This document shows, piece by piece, positions 31,801 to 42,230 of a stretch of 64,000 nt of DNA; position 1 is the first letter of the stretch; the number at the start of each line of letters is the position of its first letter. The translations under genes were made by a program, and so were the position numbers. Source of the DNA: Symsagittifera roscoffensis (taxonomy: Eukaryota > Xenacoelomorpha > Acoela > Convolutidae); assembly GCF_963678635.1 (NCBI RefSeq), contig NC_087063.1:33602682-33666681 (forward strand), written 5' to 3'. The notes below the pieces were generated by a model that was not told where the DNA came from, did not search any database, and saw only the letters and a list, made by a program, of their open reading frames with translations.

Positions 31801-33010
31801 TTTCGACGAATTTTTCAGACTCCAAATCAACTTCGCCATTTTTTTCATGTATTGGGAAGCGCCACTGCTTTACATGAAGCGTTTTCTGGGTTGATTTTTC
31901 TTCCTTGACGTCAATTCCGAGCTCTTTGAGTCTGTCTTTTTTTCGGTTTATTAACTCGTCAGATAATTTGATCACTGCTACAAGTTGGAACATCAGAAAG
32001 CAATCTTTGTGGTCAATCAAATTCTTGATTTCAACTTCCTTTCCATATTTCAAAGCTTCACTTTTGACTTTTATGATCTTTTTAAGTTCCAAAGTTTGAG
32101 GTTCGTTTATCATTTTGAACCCATTATGTCCAAAGATTTTGAGCTTCCACTGAGCTATTGTTCCAAAATTGCTCAGCTTTGTCTCATTTTCTTCTGTATC
32201 CATAAAAGAGTCCAGAAAATCTTGGAAAATTCCAGGCTCTTCAAACTCACGGAGCTCCGAAATTAGATCAGAGGCTGCTTTCTCGCATACTTCATCGGAA
32301 ATATCGCTCAACTTCTTGTTGAAACTCATTTCAAGGTGTTGCAGATAAAGCGAAACTCTTTGCGAAAGTTTTGGAGTGGCCATAAAGTCGCTAACACCTG
32401 GCTGTTTTTCGACACCTGGCAAAATTGTCCGTTTTCCAACCAAAGTGTTCGCTTCGAATAAATTGGAAACAGTCGAAATACTCTCGCAGTCTGTGACACT
32501 CAAATATACTTCGCTGCTGTCTATTTTGTTAAGGCCAGTTGGGTAATTTTTACCCAAGCTCACCAGGGCTCTCGCTGACCCGTAGTACAGCTGGGATCGA
32601 GACCCATTTCCAGGCAAAGGCTCAAGTTTCACCCCTGTCCAACCACAACTGATGCTTTCATTCGAAATACTGTTGACCTTCGCAACTTCGATTATCAGAC
32701 AAGCGTCGGCCAACTGAACGTTCGTGTAAAAGTATATAGCCTCGTTTACTTTCAGAGAGAAGTTTTCTTTGTTCTCAGTCGGAGAGATAAGTTCCGAGCT
32801 CCATATATTTCCGAAAGCGGTTTTGCTGGTGAGACTGAAAAGAGTAGCGTGTATCGCAAACTTCATGTGTTTTGAGACATTTTCCGAGGGGACGACTAGT
32901 GATTCGATTTTGTCGATGGTCACCCGTAATTCGGATGAGTCACGCTTGCTGATTTTCACCAAGGGCGAGGGTGTAATTACTCTTTCCAAGTGATGTGTTG
33001 CCCCAGTCAT
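28850..33010 (-). CDS. NPHP4: Nephrocystin-4, complete and intronless
   Basis: Nephrocystin-4, a scaffold of the ciliary transition zone that works with nephrocystin-1 and RPGRIP1L to gate protein entry into cilia. The frame is 1386 codons, against about 1426 aa in human. Conserved blocks appear in order: a C2-like N-terminal region with SCGWTGVKLEP and LYYGSARALVSLG (about 120-165); IVIQFLAFSKSTQD and IFFTFQFYKFP (about 593-630); IIDVWNGDSL and LLRQGRPATQ (about 703-730); ITTEHSVFASFGVAEL (about 930); FRFSHPEKTVVKKSIRLPP; TQTWMFVIESLKRCDVQCVA; KAFEIKLPVNGGKG; and the C-terminal FHLHTDRSDLLYLGE, ending NEDTFCIKTTYM. The C-terminal half is the Ig-like/MSP-type region. The ATG at 33010 gives a length close to the family. 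There are no introns, whereas the human gene has about 30 exons, so this is either a retrocopy kept intact or the gene of an intron-poor lineage. Confidence 0.96.
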   Translation of the reverse strand: MTGATHHLERVITPSPLVKISKRDSSELRVTIDKIESLVVPSENVSKHMKFAIHATLFSLTSKTAFGNIWSSELISPTENKENFSLKVNEAIYFYTNVQLADACLIIEVAKVNSISNESISCGWTGVKLEPLPGNGSRSQLYYGSARALVSLGKNYPTGLNKIDSSEVYLSVTDCESISTVSNLFEANTLVGKRTILPGVEKQPGVSDFMATPKLSQRVSLYLQHLEMSFNKKLSDISDEVCEKAASDLISELREFEEPGIFQDFLDSFMDTEENETKLSNFGTIAQWKLKIFGHNGFKMINEPQTLELKKIIKVKSEALKYGKEVEIKNLIDHKDCFLMFQLVAVIKLSDELINRKKDRLKELGIDVKEEKSTQKTLHVKQWRFPIHEKNGEVDLESEKFVEIDEFKFVLQSDVEMNLRVRYSKERDPTDRLADESQVTGVDETDLNALKPTRNLESDLNREDEIPIITTLGPAGTYDNKFDEQITFREEELTRSTPRHPTYEMQSPRGVQPVSEFVHDDMRQVQYASPNPQVIALSGMLQRKPLQLSRKSYAEIVSAGFPQPKDDFGNLPSVVGVDSLVKLDMKSEKNDPLVVNEIVIQFLAFSKSTQDLNSHQIGSIFFTFQFYKFPQTVSERLKLTERSSILSGESFKPFILQRMQQDQALANEPPGCLYKFYLDPSVLQSGETECVIKYLASQKLIIDVWNGDSLMHLGSCAVDLKYLLRQGRPATQTTFEYEVLSQEFASESTSMIGDLGTTGSLIRPVNSQKSVKSGHLHMRLVNIGHSRSSQGSLSRSLGFEKSLMYAKTGSVARDLSATTLNRTKKQANRLPEVDRTLNTMLLSEKESLRLTGGKLPEDRDRKLLRMRQMRSSLLANSTGGTLDATKMSKMESLTIQRFEREEKQKELKLIEEYRSATKQNTIHSMLLSDITTEHSVFASFGVAELVEFQFRNPFNEDTFFFIHCGDNRSIRPVTNTKELRLLKALKNSTTPIADIFIDDSNTDENTTSDLESSGIVKIFLKPHELVYIPFKYTSLYADSSMPLVSPISSSDKETLLGDNQNLETSTVKVQIKDPTEKPVSILNLNVVHQPILVDQTFRFSHPEKTVVKKSIRLPPLSAGRTNTHFSGKLIALCSDVNTICTTGAPGTASDPQDVNIKTLTGPSPSVKKFYVSVYEGEFRLAPTQTWMFVIESLKRCDVQCVAGQASRFSLVIKGSGASRLVKVFISDPAEMEVDPCEPFILSSVSLVELEILVRPLRPGNKHFFVNVVDIDYHQKIHSWLINANCSLPQITKAFEIKLPVNGGKGSVKKIPFTNNYPIRKKFHLHTDRSDLLYLGENQKVLESGEECMLGLTFLPVAQRGSTEIILYVNDDDNNNEDTFCIKTTYM

Positions 33011-33593
33011 ATCAAAACGCCACGCACACTTATGTTAATATGAATAAATTTTAAATCAGCATTAGAAAATCGCTATAAAAATCGCTTTAACGTAAACCGA
33101 GTTTAAATGCTGCACACATTGCTTTTATCGTGAAAAAGTGCACGTGCAATATACAAAAAAGCGATTTAAAAAACCGTCTCTTTGATATACAAAGTGTTTT
33201 AACGTCTTTAATCATATCAGCAGTGAAGCAATTGCAGTTTCTGTGCTGAAGTCAGACACTTTGACGTAACAGGAACTCAGTTATTTTTTATCATTTATTA
33301 TGTCGCTACTTTTTCAAAAACTTTGGTTAGGGCGGCATGCCATGATTTGAATAGGTTCATATGCCGTCAATTACATGTACAAATGTAATTTGGCTGCCAC
33401 ATTTTCGATAGGTTAAAACAAATCTCAGATAATATATTTAAATAAAACTCTTTATGTATATGTATGATAAAATTAGTGAGTATAATTTAAATACAAACGC
33501 GCGAAAATTCAAACCCAATTAATTGTTGACATTTTAGAAATGCATATTTTATACAAAAATGGTTGTCAAAATTAATATATGCATTGGGAGATA
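33011..33593. other. 5' flank of nephrocystin-4, no gene seen
   Basis: AT-rich DNA upstream of the nephrocystin-4 start (minus strand). It must contain its promoter, but no clear core element or X-box could be picked by eye. Confidence 0.4.
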
Positions 33594-33666
33594 GTTAACA
33601 AAGTCCAAAAGGGGGGAACAGTTAACAAGGTCCAAAAGGGGGGAACAGTTAACAAGGTCCAAAAAC
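33594..33666. repeat. 27-bp minisatellite, 2.7 copies
   Basis: Three head-to-tail units beginning GTTAACAA(A/G)GTCCAAAA followed by GGGGGGAACA, at 33594, 33621 and 33648; the last is partial. The first two differ by one base. Confidence 0.92.
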
Positions 33667-34337
33667 AAGAAAACATCGAATACATCTTATTTACAAATTT
33701 AATTGTTGTTCTCATCTAAATTCTTGCTTTTATTATTGAATTTTTGCCTTAAATTTTCAGTTTAATTCTACTGAAGGAAATTTGCATTTGGTTACTTATT
33801 GGACATAAACTGGAAGATTCAATGTTATGCATGTAGTTTTCCCGCTTACAATAGTTCCATCTGTCTCGATTGTTTGTCTGACTGATTTCTATTCTCAAAA
33901 TGTATAGTTTTGATTAAACTAGTTGCCTTAAATGTGGACAGGGCACGCGTACCTAGTAGAAGTTCTAATTCAGATGTGAAATAAGTTTTGGAAGGTAAAA
34001 TTGTGAGTGGATACTTTAAGAATAGGATAAATCAGATCTAACTTCAGATCTATAACTTTGTTCTCGGTTATTTCAGATCTATTTTAGATCTAAATTTAGA
34101 TTTGAAATTTTGTGTTCGTGGTTATTTCAGATCTGAAAACATAATCAATCTGACACAATGTTTGCCAATTTTCTGTATTTTACAGTTTTCGCTAGCAGGT
34201 ACTCAGCAAAATCGCCATTCGGAGACTGCTGAAATAAGTTGCCCAAAGCTTGACATAAACATCAGAAACGCATAAGTAGCGCATGAAAATCAAAAATTCA
34301 ATTGATTTCTTATAACTTTTGAAAACTTTTTAAAACA
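33667..34337. other. Spacer with dispersed AGATCT-rich duplications
   Basis: No gene seen. Between 34031 and 34140 AGATCT occurs many times, and the phrase GGTTATTTCAGATCT occurs twice, about 60 bases apart, each after TTTGTTCTC or TTTGTGTTCG. A further diverged copy lies near 34757-34800. Confidence 0.5.
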
Positions 34338-34365
34338 TTTGAACAAGAAGTCTTGTTCAAAAAAA

Positions 34366-34621
34366 CGGGTCTTATGCGTTAAACGGCCCAAAAATCAAAA
34401 TTGAAGCAAAATGAAAACTGAAACTGATCCTGATTGGCTAATATTAGCCAACCAAATTCGAGCAACTAGGTCAGCCATTTCGATTGATACTGAGACTAAT
34501 CCTGATTGGCTCGTATAATATGTAATAACTGAAGTAATTGTATGTTTATTACGTGTTTTCAATTTGAAATAAAATTTCTGACTATTTTCCTAATTTTGAG
34601 CCGTTTAACGCATAAAACCCG
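34366..34621. mobile_element. 256-bp MITE with ~25-30 bp terminal inverted repeats
   Basis: Left end CGGGTCTTATGCGTTAAACG and right end (reverse complement) CGGGTTTTATGCGTTAAACG match at 19 of 20 positions and continue with GGC(C/T)CAAAA. The flanks are A-runs, so a target duplication such as AAAAAA is possible but ambiguous. It has no coding capacity; CCTGATTGGCT occurs twice inside. It sits beside a 24-bp perfect-arm palindrome at 34338-34361. Superfamily unknown. Confidence 0.85.
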
Positions 34622-36038
34622 AAAAAACTGTGAGTGTAATTATTCGGAAACTTTTTTTGTTACCGCTGATTGATCTAAAATTAATTGCAAATGGCAAAAA
34701 ATGAAAACTCAATTGTTTGCTCGTAATGCATATATTATAATTTAGCAAATGGTTTGTTAGATCTAATTTCGGATCTTAAATTTTGTTTATCAAGGTTATT
34801 GCGATTGCGATTAGCAAGCGTTATCAAATCGGAATGTAGATTTTTTCGGGTTAACAACTAGATTATTTAAAATCAGCATGTCAGCTGCATGACATGCTCA
34901 GTTTCATAAAAATTCAAATTTAGCTACTAGGTGCGTATTAGTTACTACTAGATAGTTTCAGGGAGACTTGACGCTTTTTAAAGTTATCTACAAAATCAGT
35001 TTTTTTTCGGCTCAAATTTTGTCTTCTTAAAGATAGTCGGCTTTCCGCTTCATAAGTTCTGTTCATTTGCTAATGAGTTCTTGTTTCATAAAAACAATTA
35101 TTATGAAAGTGTATGGGATTGGGTTTTTCATTGTATTTTTTGAGACATTTTGGAAAATTTTATCACTTAAAGTTTCACGCTTCTCACTCACTTTAGTAGA
35201 AAAACAACTAATTTTTAAGCTAAGTCCAATTTTTGAAATTACGCTTTTTGTCCCGCATCAATGGAACAAGTTTATACAATATTTAGCACGTACCTCCAGC
35301 TTTAGCTGAGCACCCAGTTGTTTTTTATCGAGACGCACAAAAATTTTTTGTTAAGATTTTTCGTTTTTCTTTTCCGCGTATGCTATTTTATGATATGTTT
35401 TATCGCAAGTGGTGCGAAGAACTACTTTATATCTGTGTATAAAAGAACTATTTACTCATAGAAACTAATTCTTTGATCCTTTTAAGTGTCCAAAAATGAT
35501 AGTATTGACCGATTTTTTAGACTGAGCATATTTTTTAATAAAAATTTATGTTGCAGCTCAAATGGCGCTGAAGTGGCAGAAATATGATTGTTTTTAATTC
35601 TATCTGACTATTAAATAGTTTTTGCGTGAAAATAAATTACTTTCAGCAGAGTGCACTCTCGTTTTTATGAATGCAATGATGATGGATTTCTCTCTCAATC
35701 CTCGCCTTTATAATACAAAAGACTTTACAATTTATTAACAATTCCAGTTAACATTCAGCAGAAACTAAGGCAATGCATTAAACAAAAAACTATATTTACC
35801 AAAAAGTTGATAGCAAACGAGACGCTTGTTTTTTTTCCAAGATTGCGTCGAAGTTTTTTTTTAGTGAAGCGTAATTACTTTTCAAAGCTTGCCATTAAAC
35901 AGATTTTAATTGCAATAGCACCATGAACAAGATAGTTTGAATTATGAAAAATAACATAAGGTTGTTTTGAAGCAAGTTTTCGTAAATTATTGCGCCTCAA
36001 TTCAGATTAACAGCGTTCGCAACCTCCACTCAGCTAGC
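34622..36038. other. Intergenic, no gene seen
   Basis: AT-rich sequence with only short frames of unconvincing composition (the longest is 80 codons at 35067-35309, Phe/Ile/Leu-rich). No repeat or RNA gene recognised. Confidence 0.45.
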
Positions 36039-37115
36039 TGTAACCCCTAAACTTTGTATCTATGAAATAAAAGTCTTGTCAATTGAGTTGACAGAGTTTT
36101 CGGACGAGCAGATCAGTTGAAATTTGACCTCAGTCTTCAGCCTTAAAATCGGACGTTTGGACAGTTCGATATCATGGCAGGTTTCGGTCCAACACAAAGT
36201 CAATACAAACTCAAACTTTGCGTTGATCATAGTTGATGAAACCAAAACAAGTCGCGACCGTTCAAAATGTTCCTTGATGCTAGAAGTAAGCCACGATCTG
36301 CTTGAAAATATTTTTCATACTTCAAACTTGAAATTTCAAATCTAATTGTGTGAAAAGAATTGTAGTTTTGAGTTATTTGAAGTTTAAGATTAATCAGAGT
36401 GTGGAAATAAACAACTCAATTTCGGGGGGTCGCTCAAAGGTTTTAAAGTCAAAGGCTCCCGCTTTGAAGTATCAAATAATTGAAGTATCAGACCCTTTTT
36501 GCTAATCATAACTCATAATTTGGCCTTATTTTGCATGTTTTTAAAACATGTTGCATGTTTTTTTTTCGTGATACTTTTATTTGTAAACTGGTCAAAATTC
36601 GTTGTAAAAACCTGCAAAACTTACATTCTAATCTTAATTTCAATAAATCATAATAGTTGACCATCAATAACGCCCAATTTTTGATTTTTAACAAAAAAAT
36701 AGCATGTTTTTTCCTCGCTCAAAAAAGCCATGCTCGACCCAGGTTTCATCGGGTTGACCACTAAACACCCATCTTGTCAAATGTGATATCTTATTGTCGA
36801 CACTTCAACCTTTAAGTTATCTTCAGTTATGACCATGCCAATTTAAATACCTGCCAAAAGCGCAACGGCTTTTGGTAGATCTAAAGATTGATTCATTGTC
36901 AATTTTGATACGCAACTAATTCTGTGCAACTAACTCTTAATACAACCTTTTTACTTAACTTTTAGCTTAGCATAGTTACCTTAGTCTTTTATTTAGTCTT
37001 AGATAAAAGCCTACAACTGAACTGTAGGAATCTGAAAGCAACCAGTCTTAAACTAGTCTTAGTTTAAGTTTAACCGATTTTAACCAACAGACGGTTCTAT
37101 CTTAATTTTTTAACA
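36039..37115 (+). repeat. LTR copy 1 of the tandem array
   Basis: TG...CA ends and 1077 bp. It matches copy 2 with few differences. The left boundary is clear because similarity to the other copies stops at TAGC just before TGTAACC. Confidence 0.92.
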
Positions 37116-37830
37116 TGGCGCAGTCAAACGAGTTGAACCTACGAGGACTAGAGTTTTTTTGGAACAACACATCGAGCGAAAACCAACACGACTGGGAAAG
37201 ATGGTCAGAAAAGTTCCAACTAACAATCATCGCGAAAGATTCCATGGACATTGAAGACGTAATCAACCCATCGCCAAGACCCGAACTAGCATACCCTATG
37301 GCCGAACCAACGGATCCGTCCGATGATCAAACCCGTCGGGCAGAAAAAGATGAACGTCACCGAATAGCTATCCAAGATAACAACAAAAAAATGCGAACGG
37401 ACTCCAAATCGGAGATATCGACAAGAAACTAAAATCGCAATTATACCTGGCACTTGGAAGAGAAGGACAGAAATGCTTATCACAGAAAAATCCTGGGAAA
37501 AGAATACTGGATATCAACTTTGCTGAATTCTGGGAATTACTTAAAACTACTTTTACGGTCACTACAAATCTAACCTACGAAAGATTTAAATTCTTTGGTC
37601 GGAGACAGAAAGAGAACGAATCTTTAGAGAAATTCCATGAAATACTATCTGAGTTAGCAAAAAATTGTAAGCTGGGTGCCTTAACTAAAACTATGGACAT
37701 CAAATCCGGTACCATCCGCTGTTGTTTCGTGACTCGGACTCTAAAAGATATTTAAAAATTTCTCAGAAAAAAGGTTAGGAAGTTTTCCGCTATTGGGGTA
37801 GTTCTAGGCCAGAGAAAAGAATAGATTGGA
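37115..37830 (+). pseudogene. Gag fragment, unit 1
   Basis: Begins MAQSNELNLRGLEFFW at the LTR/primer-site junction and contains ERWSEKFQLTIIAKDS, which resembles the gag of the element at 45957-52107. A later block with ESLEKFHEILSELAKNCKLG aligns with its ESLEQFHSVLSGLAARCNFG. A broken Gypsy-type gag fossil with a few disruptions; no pol follows. Confidence 0.85.
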
Positions 37831-38499
37831 CTAGAAGGCAAAGCGTCTTTAGCAGAAGGCAAAGTTTGAATTTTTTGATTTTTGGACTATTGAGAACAAA
37901 TAAGGTGAGCGAGCACGCCTTAAATAGCTTATTCATGCTTAATTTAAACCGTAAAAATTTACCTTTAATTGAGTAACTTTAGATTTTGGAATTTGTTTGC
38001 GTCAATTTGGGAATCAAAAACTTCAACTTTTTTTTCAAAATTCGAAAAATTTCTGCGAAAGTACTTGAAAAAAATGTGATTATTTTCAATGATAATTTTT
38101 TTGTTTTTGGATTCATTTTTCCATAAAATTTGTTTTCCAATTTGCCTATTCTATCATGACAGTCGAAAATGCCTAAGTTATAAAAAAATTGTATTTTTTG
38201 AGACTATCGTCGGAACTTTTTGTGCTACTTGCGCAGTAACTGGCTATGCTTGTTTCATCTATATTATTTTGTCTTCATAGCTTATCTTCGGACCAATTTC
38301 ACGTAATTTGAAACCTGGCTGCTTAATTATTTCAACCTACCAATCGCAGATTCTTCAGTGCTTAAAGTGATTTTTATAATGATTTACTACACAAGAAGCA
38401 GATTTAAATTCGAAAAATTTCTGCGAAAGTACTTGAAAAAAATTTGATTATTTTCAATGATAATTTTTTTGTTTTTGGATTCATTTTCTGTTAGCTAGC
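37831..38499 (+). repeat. Non-coding tail of unit 1, with an internal duplication
   Basis: About 670 bases between the gag fragment and LTR 2. An ~80-bp segment beginning TTCGAAAAATTTCTGCGAAA occurs twice inside it (near 38041 and 38409). No coding signal. Confidence 0.75.
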
Positions 38500-39576
38500 T
38501 GTAACCCCTAAACTTTGTGTCTATGAAATAAAAGTTTTGTCAATTGAGTTTACAGAGTTTTCGGACGAGCAGATCAGTTGAAATTTGACCTCAGTCTTGA
38601 GCCTTAAAATCGGACGTTTGGACAGTTCGATATCATGGCAGGTTTCGGTCCAACACAAAGTCAATACAAACTCAAACTTTGCGTTGATCATAGTTGATGA
38701 AACCAAAACAAGTCGCGACCGTTCAAAATGTTCCTTGATGCTAGAAGTAAGCCACGATCTGCTTGAAAATATTTTTCATACTTCAAACTTGAAATTTAAA
38801 ATCTAATTGTGTGAAAAGAATTGTACTTTTGAGTTATTTGAATTTTAAGATTAATCAGAGTGTGGAAATAAACAACTCAATTTCGGGGGGTCGCTCAAAG
38901 GTTTTAAAGTCAAAGGCTCCCGCTTTGAAGTATCAAATAATTGAAGTATCAGACCCTTTTTGCTAATCATAACTCATAATTTGGCCTTATTTTGCATGTT
39001 TTTAAAACATGTTGCATGTTTTTTTTTCGTGATACTTTTATTTGTAAACTGGTCAAAATTCGTTGTAAAAACCTGCAAAACTTACATTCTAATCTTAATT
39101 TCAATAAATCATAATAGTTGACCATCAATAACGCCCAATTTTTGATTTTTAACAAAAAAATAGCATGTTTTTTCCTCGCTCAAAAAAGCCATGCTCGACC
39201 CAGGTTTCATCGGGTTGACCACTAAACACCCATCTTGTCAAATGTGATATCTTATTGTCGACACTTCAACCTTTAAGTTATCTTCAGTTATGACCATGCC
39301 AATTTAAATACCTGCCAAAAGCGCAACGGCTTTTGGTAGATCTAAAGATTGATTCATTGTCAATTTTGATACGCAACTAATTCTGTGCAACTAACTCTTA
39401 ATTAAACCTTTTTACTTAACTTTTAGCTTAGCATAGTTACCTTAGTCTTTTATCTAGTCTTAGATAAAAGCCTACAACTAAACTGTAGGAATCTGAAAGC
39501 AACCAGTCTTAAACTAGTCTTAGTTTAAGTTTAACCGATTTTAACCAACAGACGGTTCTATCTTAATTTTTTAACA
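38500..39576 (+). repeat. LTR copy 2 of the tandem array
   Basis: A 1077-bp LTR shared by both units, nearly identical to copy 1. Confidence 0.92.
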
Positions 39577-40290
39577 TGGCGCAGTCAAACGAACTGAACC
39601 TACGAGGACTAGAGTTTTTTTGGAACAACACATCGAGCGAAAACCAACACGACTGGGAAAGATGGTCAGAAAAGTTCCAACTAACAATCATCGCGAAAGA
39701 TTCCGTGGACATTGAAGACGTAATCAACCCATCGCCAAGACCCGAACTAGCATACCCTATGGCCGAACCAACGGATCCGTCCGATGAGCAAGCCCGTCGG
39801 GCAGAAAAAGATGAACGTCACCGAATAGCTATCCAAGATAACAACAAAAAAATGCGAACGGACTCCAAATCGGAGATATCGACAAAAAACTAAAATCGCA
39901 ATTATACCTGGCACTTGGAAGAGAAGGACAGAAATGCTTATCACAGAAAAATTCTGGGAAAAGAATACTGGATATCAACTTTGCTGAATTCTGGGAATTA
40001 CTTAAAACTACTTTTACGGTGACTACAAATCTAACCTACGAAAGATTTAAATTCTTTGGTCGGAGACAGAAAGAGAACGAGTCTTTAGAGAAATTCCATG
40101 AAATACTATCTGAGTTAGCAAAAAATTGTAAGCTGGGTGCCTTAACTAAAACTATGGACATCAAATCTGGTACCATCCGCTGTTGTTTCGTGACTCGGAC
40201 TCTAAAAGATATTAAAAAATTTCTCAGAAAAAAGGTTAGGAAGTTTTCCGCTATTGGGGTAGTTCTAGGCCAGAGAAAAGAATAGATTGG
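39576..40290 (+). pseudogene. Gag fragment, unit 2
   Basis: Nearly identical to unit 1 (MAQSNELNLRGLEFFW, with a handful of substitutions such as KDSVDIED for KDSMDIED). A broken gag fossil followed by the same non-coding tail. Confidence 0.85.
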
Positions 40291-40959
40291 AATAGAAGGC
40301 AAAGCGTCTTTAGCAGAAGGCAAAGTTTGAATTTTTTGATTTTTGGACTATTGCGAACAAATAAGGTGAGCGAGCACGCCTTAAATAGCTTATTCATGCT
40401 TAATTTAAACCGTAAAAACTTACCTTTAATTGAGTAACTTTAGATTTTGGAATTTGTTTGCGTCAATTTGGGAACCAAAAACTTCAACTTTTTTTTCAAA
40501 ATTCGAAAAATTTCTGCGAAAGTACTTGAAAAAAATTTGATTATTTTCAATGATAATTTTTTTGTTTTTGGATTCTTTTTTCCGTAAAATTTGTTTTCCA
40601 ATTTGCCTATTCTATCATGACAGTCGAAAATGCCTAAGTTATAAAAAAATTGCATTTTTTGAGACTATGGTCGGAACTTTTTGTGCTACTTGCGCAGTAA
40701 CTGGCTATGCTTGTTTCATCTATATTATTTTGTCTTCATAGCTTATCTTCGGAGCAATTTCACGTAATTTGAAACCTGGCTGCTTAATTATTTCAACCTA
40801 CCAATCGCAGATCCTTCAGTGCTTAAAGTGATTTTTATAATGATTTACTACACAAGAAGCGGATTTAAATTCGAAAAATTTCTGCGAAAGTACTTGAAAA
40901 AAATTTGATTATTTTCAATGATAATTTTTTGTTTTTGGATTCATTTTCTGTCAGCTAGC
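40291..40959 (+). repeat. Non-coding tail of unit 2
   Basis: A copy of 37831-38499 with the same ~80-bp internal duplication (near 40500 and 40870). Confidence 0.75.
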
Positions 40960-41646
40960 TGTAACCCCTAAACTTTGTGTCTATGAAATAAAAGTCTTGT
41001 CAATTGAGTTTACAGAGTTTTCGGACGAGCAGATCAGTTGAAATTTGACCTCAGTCTTCAGCCTTAAAATCGGACGTTTGGACAGTTCGATATCATGGCA
41101 GGTTTCGGTCCAACACAAAGTCAATACAAACTCAAACTTTGCGTTGATCATAGTTGATGAAACCAAAACAAGTCGCGACCGTTCAAAATGTTCCTTGATG
41201 CTAGAAGTAAGCCACGATCTGCATGAAAATATTTTTCATACTTCAAACTTGAAATTTAAAATCTAATTGTGTGAAAAGAATTGTACTTTTGAGTTATTTG
41301 AATTTTAAGATTAATCAGAGTGTGGAAATAAACAACTCAATTTCGGGGGGTCGCTCAAAGGTTTTAAAGTCAAAGGCTCCCGCTTTGAAGTATCAAATAA
41401 TTGAAGTATCAGACCCTTTTTGCTAATCATAACTCATAATTTGGCCTTATTTTGCATGTTTTTAATGTTTTGCATGTTTTTTTTTCGTGATACTTTTATT
41501 TGTAAACTGGTCAAAATTCGTTGTAAAAACCTGCAAAACTTACATTCTAATCTTAATTTCAATAAATCATAATAGTTGACCATCAATAACACCCAATTTT
41601 TGATTTTTAACAAAAAAAATAGCATGTTTTTTCCTCGCTCAAAAAA
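40960..41646 (+). repeat. LTR copy 3, partial, joined to a tail remnant
   Basis: Matches the first ~690 bases of the other LTRs. At about 41647 the sequence jumps to TCGCAGATTCTTTATTGCTT, a more diverged copy of the segment seen at about 38345-38407 in the unit 1 tail, and then runs into unique DNA by about 41710. Confidence 0.85.
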
Positions 41647-41709
41647 TCGCAGATTCTTTATTGCTTAAAGTGATTTTTATAATGATTTACTACACATGAA
41701 GCAGATTTA

Positions 41710-42230
41710 AAATGTTATTAGCAGAATGCAAAACAGATAAACCAATCAAAGTAAAAATTTTAAGAGAAAGATCTCTAAATTTTGTGTAATTAGGCTGATA
41801 TCAAAGACTTGTACGACTTCATTTATTTTTTTCTAAATTTTTTCTTAAACTTTTCCTCTTTAAATTGAAAACTTTGGCAAAAACAATTCATTCTTTAAAA
41901 AGTTTTTTGTGGGAAGATGTCGAAACTTCTGTTATTAATAAGTATTAAATAAGAGAAAGACTTTGTACTGATGATTCTTGTGATGGCAAATGGAAAACAG
42001 TTGAAAGCGGTTGAAGATTGTCATTAATTTTCAAAAATCAAGCTCAATGCCTGTGGACTAGGCAACATTACCGAAAAAAATAATAAAATACATATAAACT
42101 ACCTACAATTCTTAACCAGGACCAGAGTTTTTGAATTTTTCTCAGAGTCGAAAAAAGGCTATTTTTTTTGTTGAGGCTCAGTGTTTTTAGAGCACATTTT
42201 CTAAAGCTCAAATTGATTATTTCAAGGAAA
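41710..42230. other. Spacer before cassette 1, no gene seen
   Basis: AT-rich; no frame or repeat recognised, except that the last ~60 bases may share remote similarity with the sequence before the second cassette. Confidence 0.4.

Larger units (their letters stand above)
36039..41709 (+). mobile_element. Tandem LTR-gag-LTR-gag-LTR array of a Gypsy-type element
   Basis: Three LTR copies start at 36039, 38500 and 40960, so the unit is 2460-2461 bp. The two full LTRs are both 1077 bp, begin TGTAACCCCTAAAC and end TTTTTTAACA. Between LTRs lie a primer site, a gag fragment and a non-coding tail of about 670 bases; most of gag and all of pol are absent. The units are nearly identical to one another, so the array formed recently, most simply by unequal recombination between LTRs. 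The element is broken in every unit. It is related to the complete element at 45957-52107 by gag similarity and a shared primer site. Confidence 0.92.

Noticed and set aside
29036-32993. Plus-strand frames within nephrocystin-4
   Set aside because: Antisense shadows of a well-supported conserved gene.
36060-36345. Overlapping 61- and 73-codon frames repeated in each LTR of the tandem array
   Set aside because: They recur only because the LTR is repeated, and both strands are open in the same place; composition gives no support for coding.
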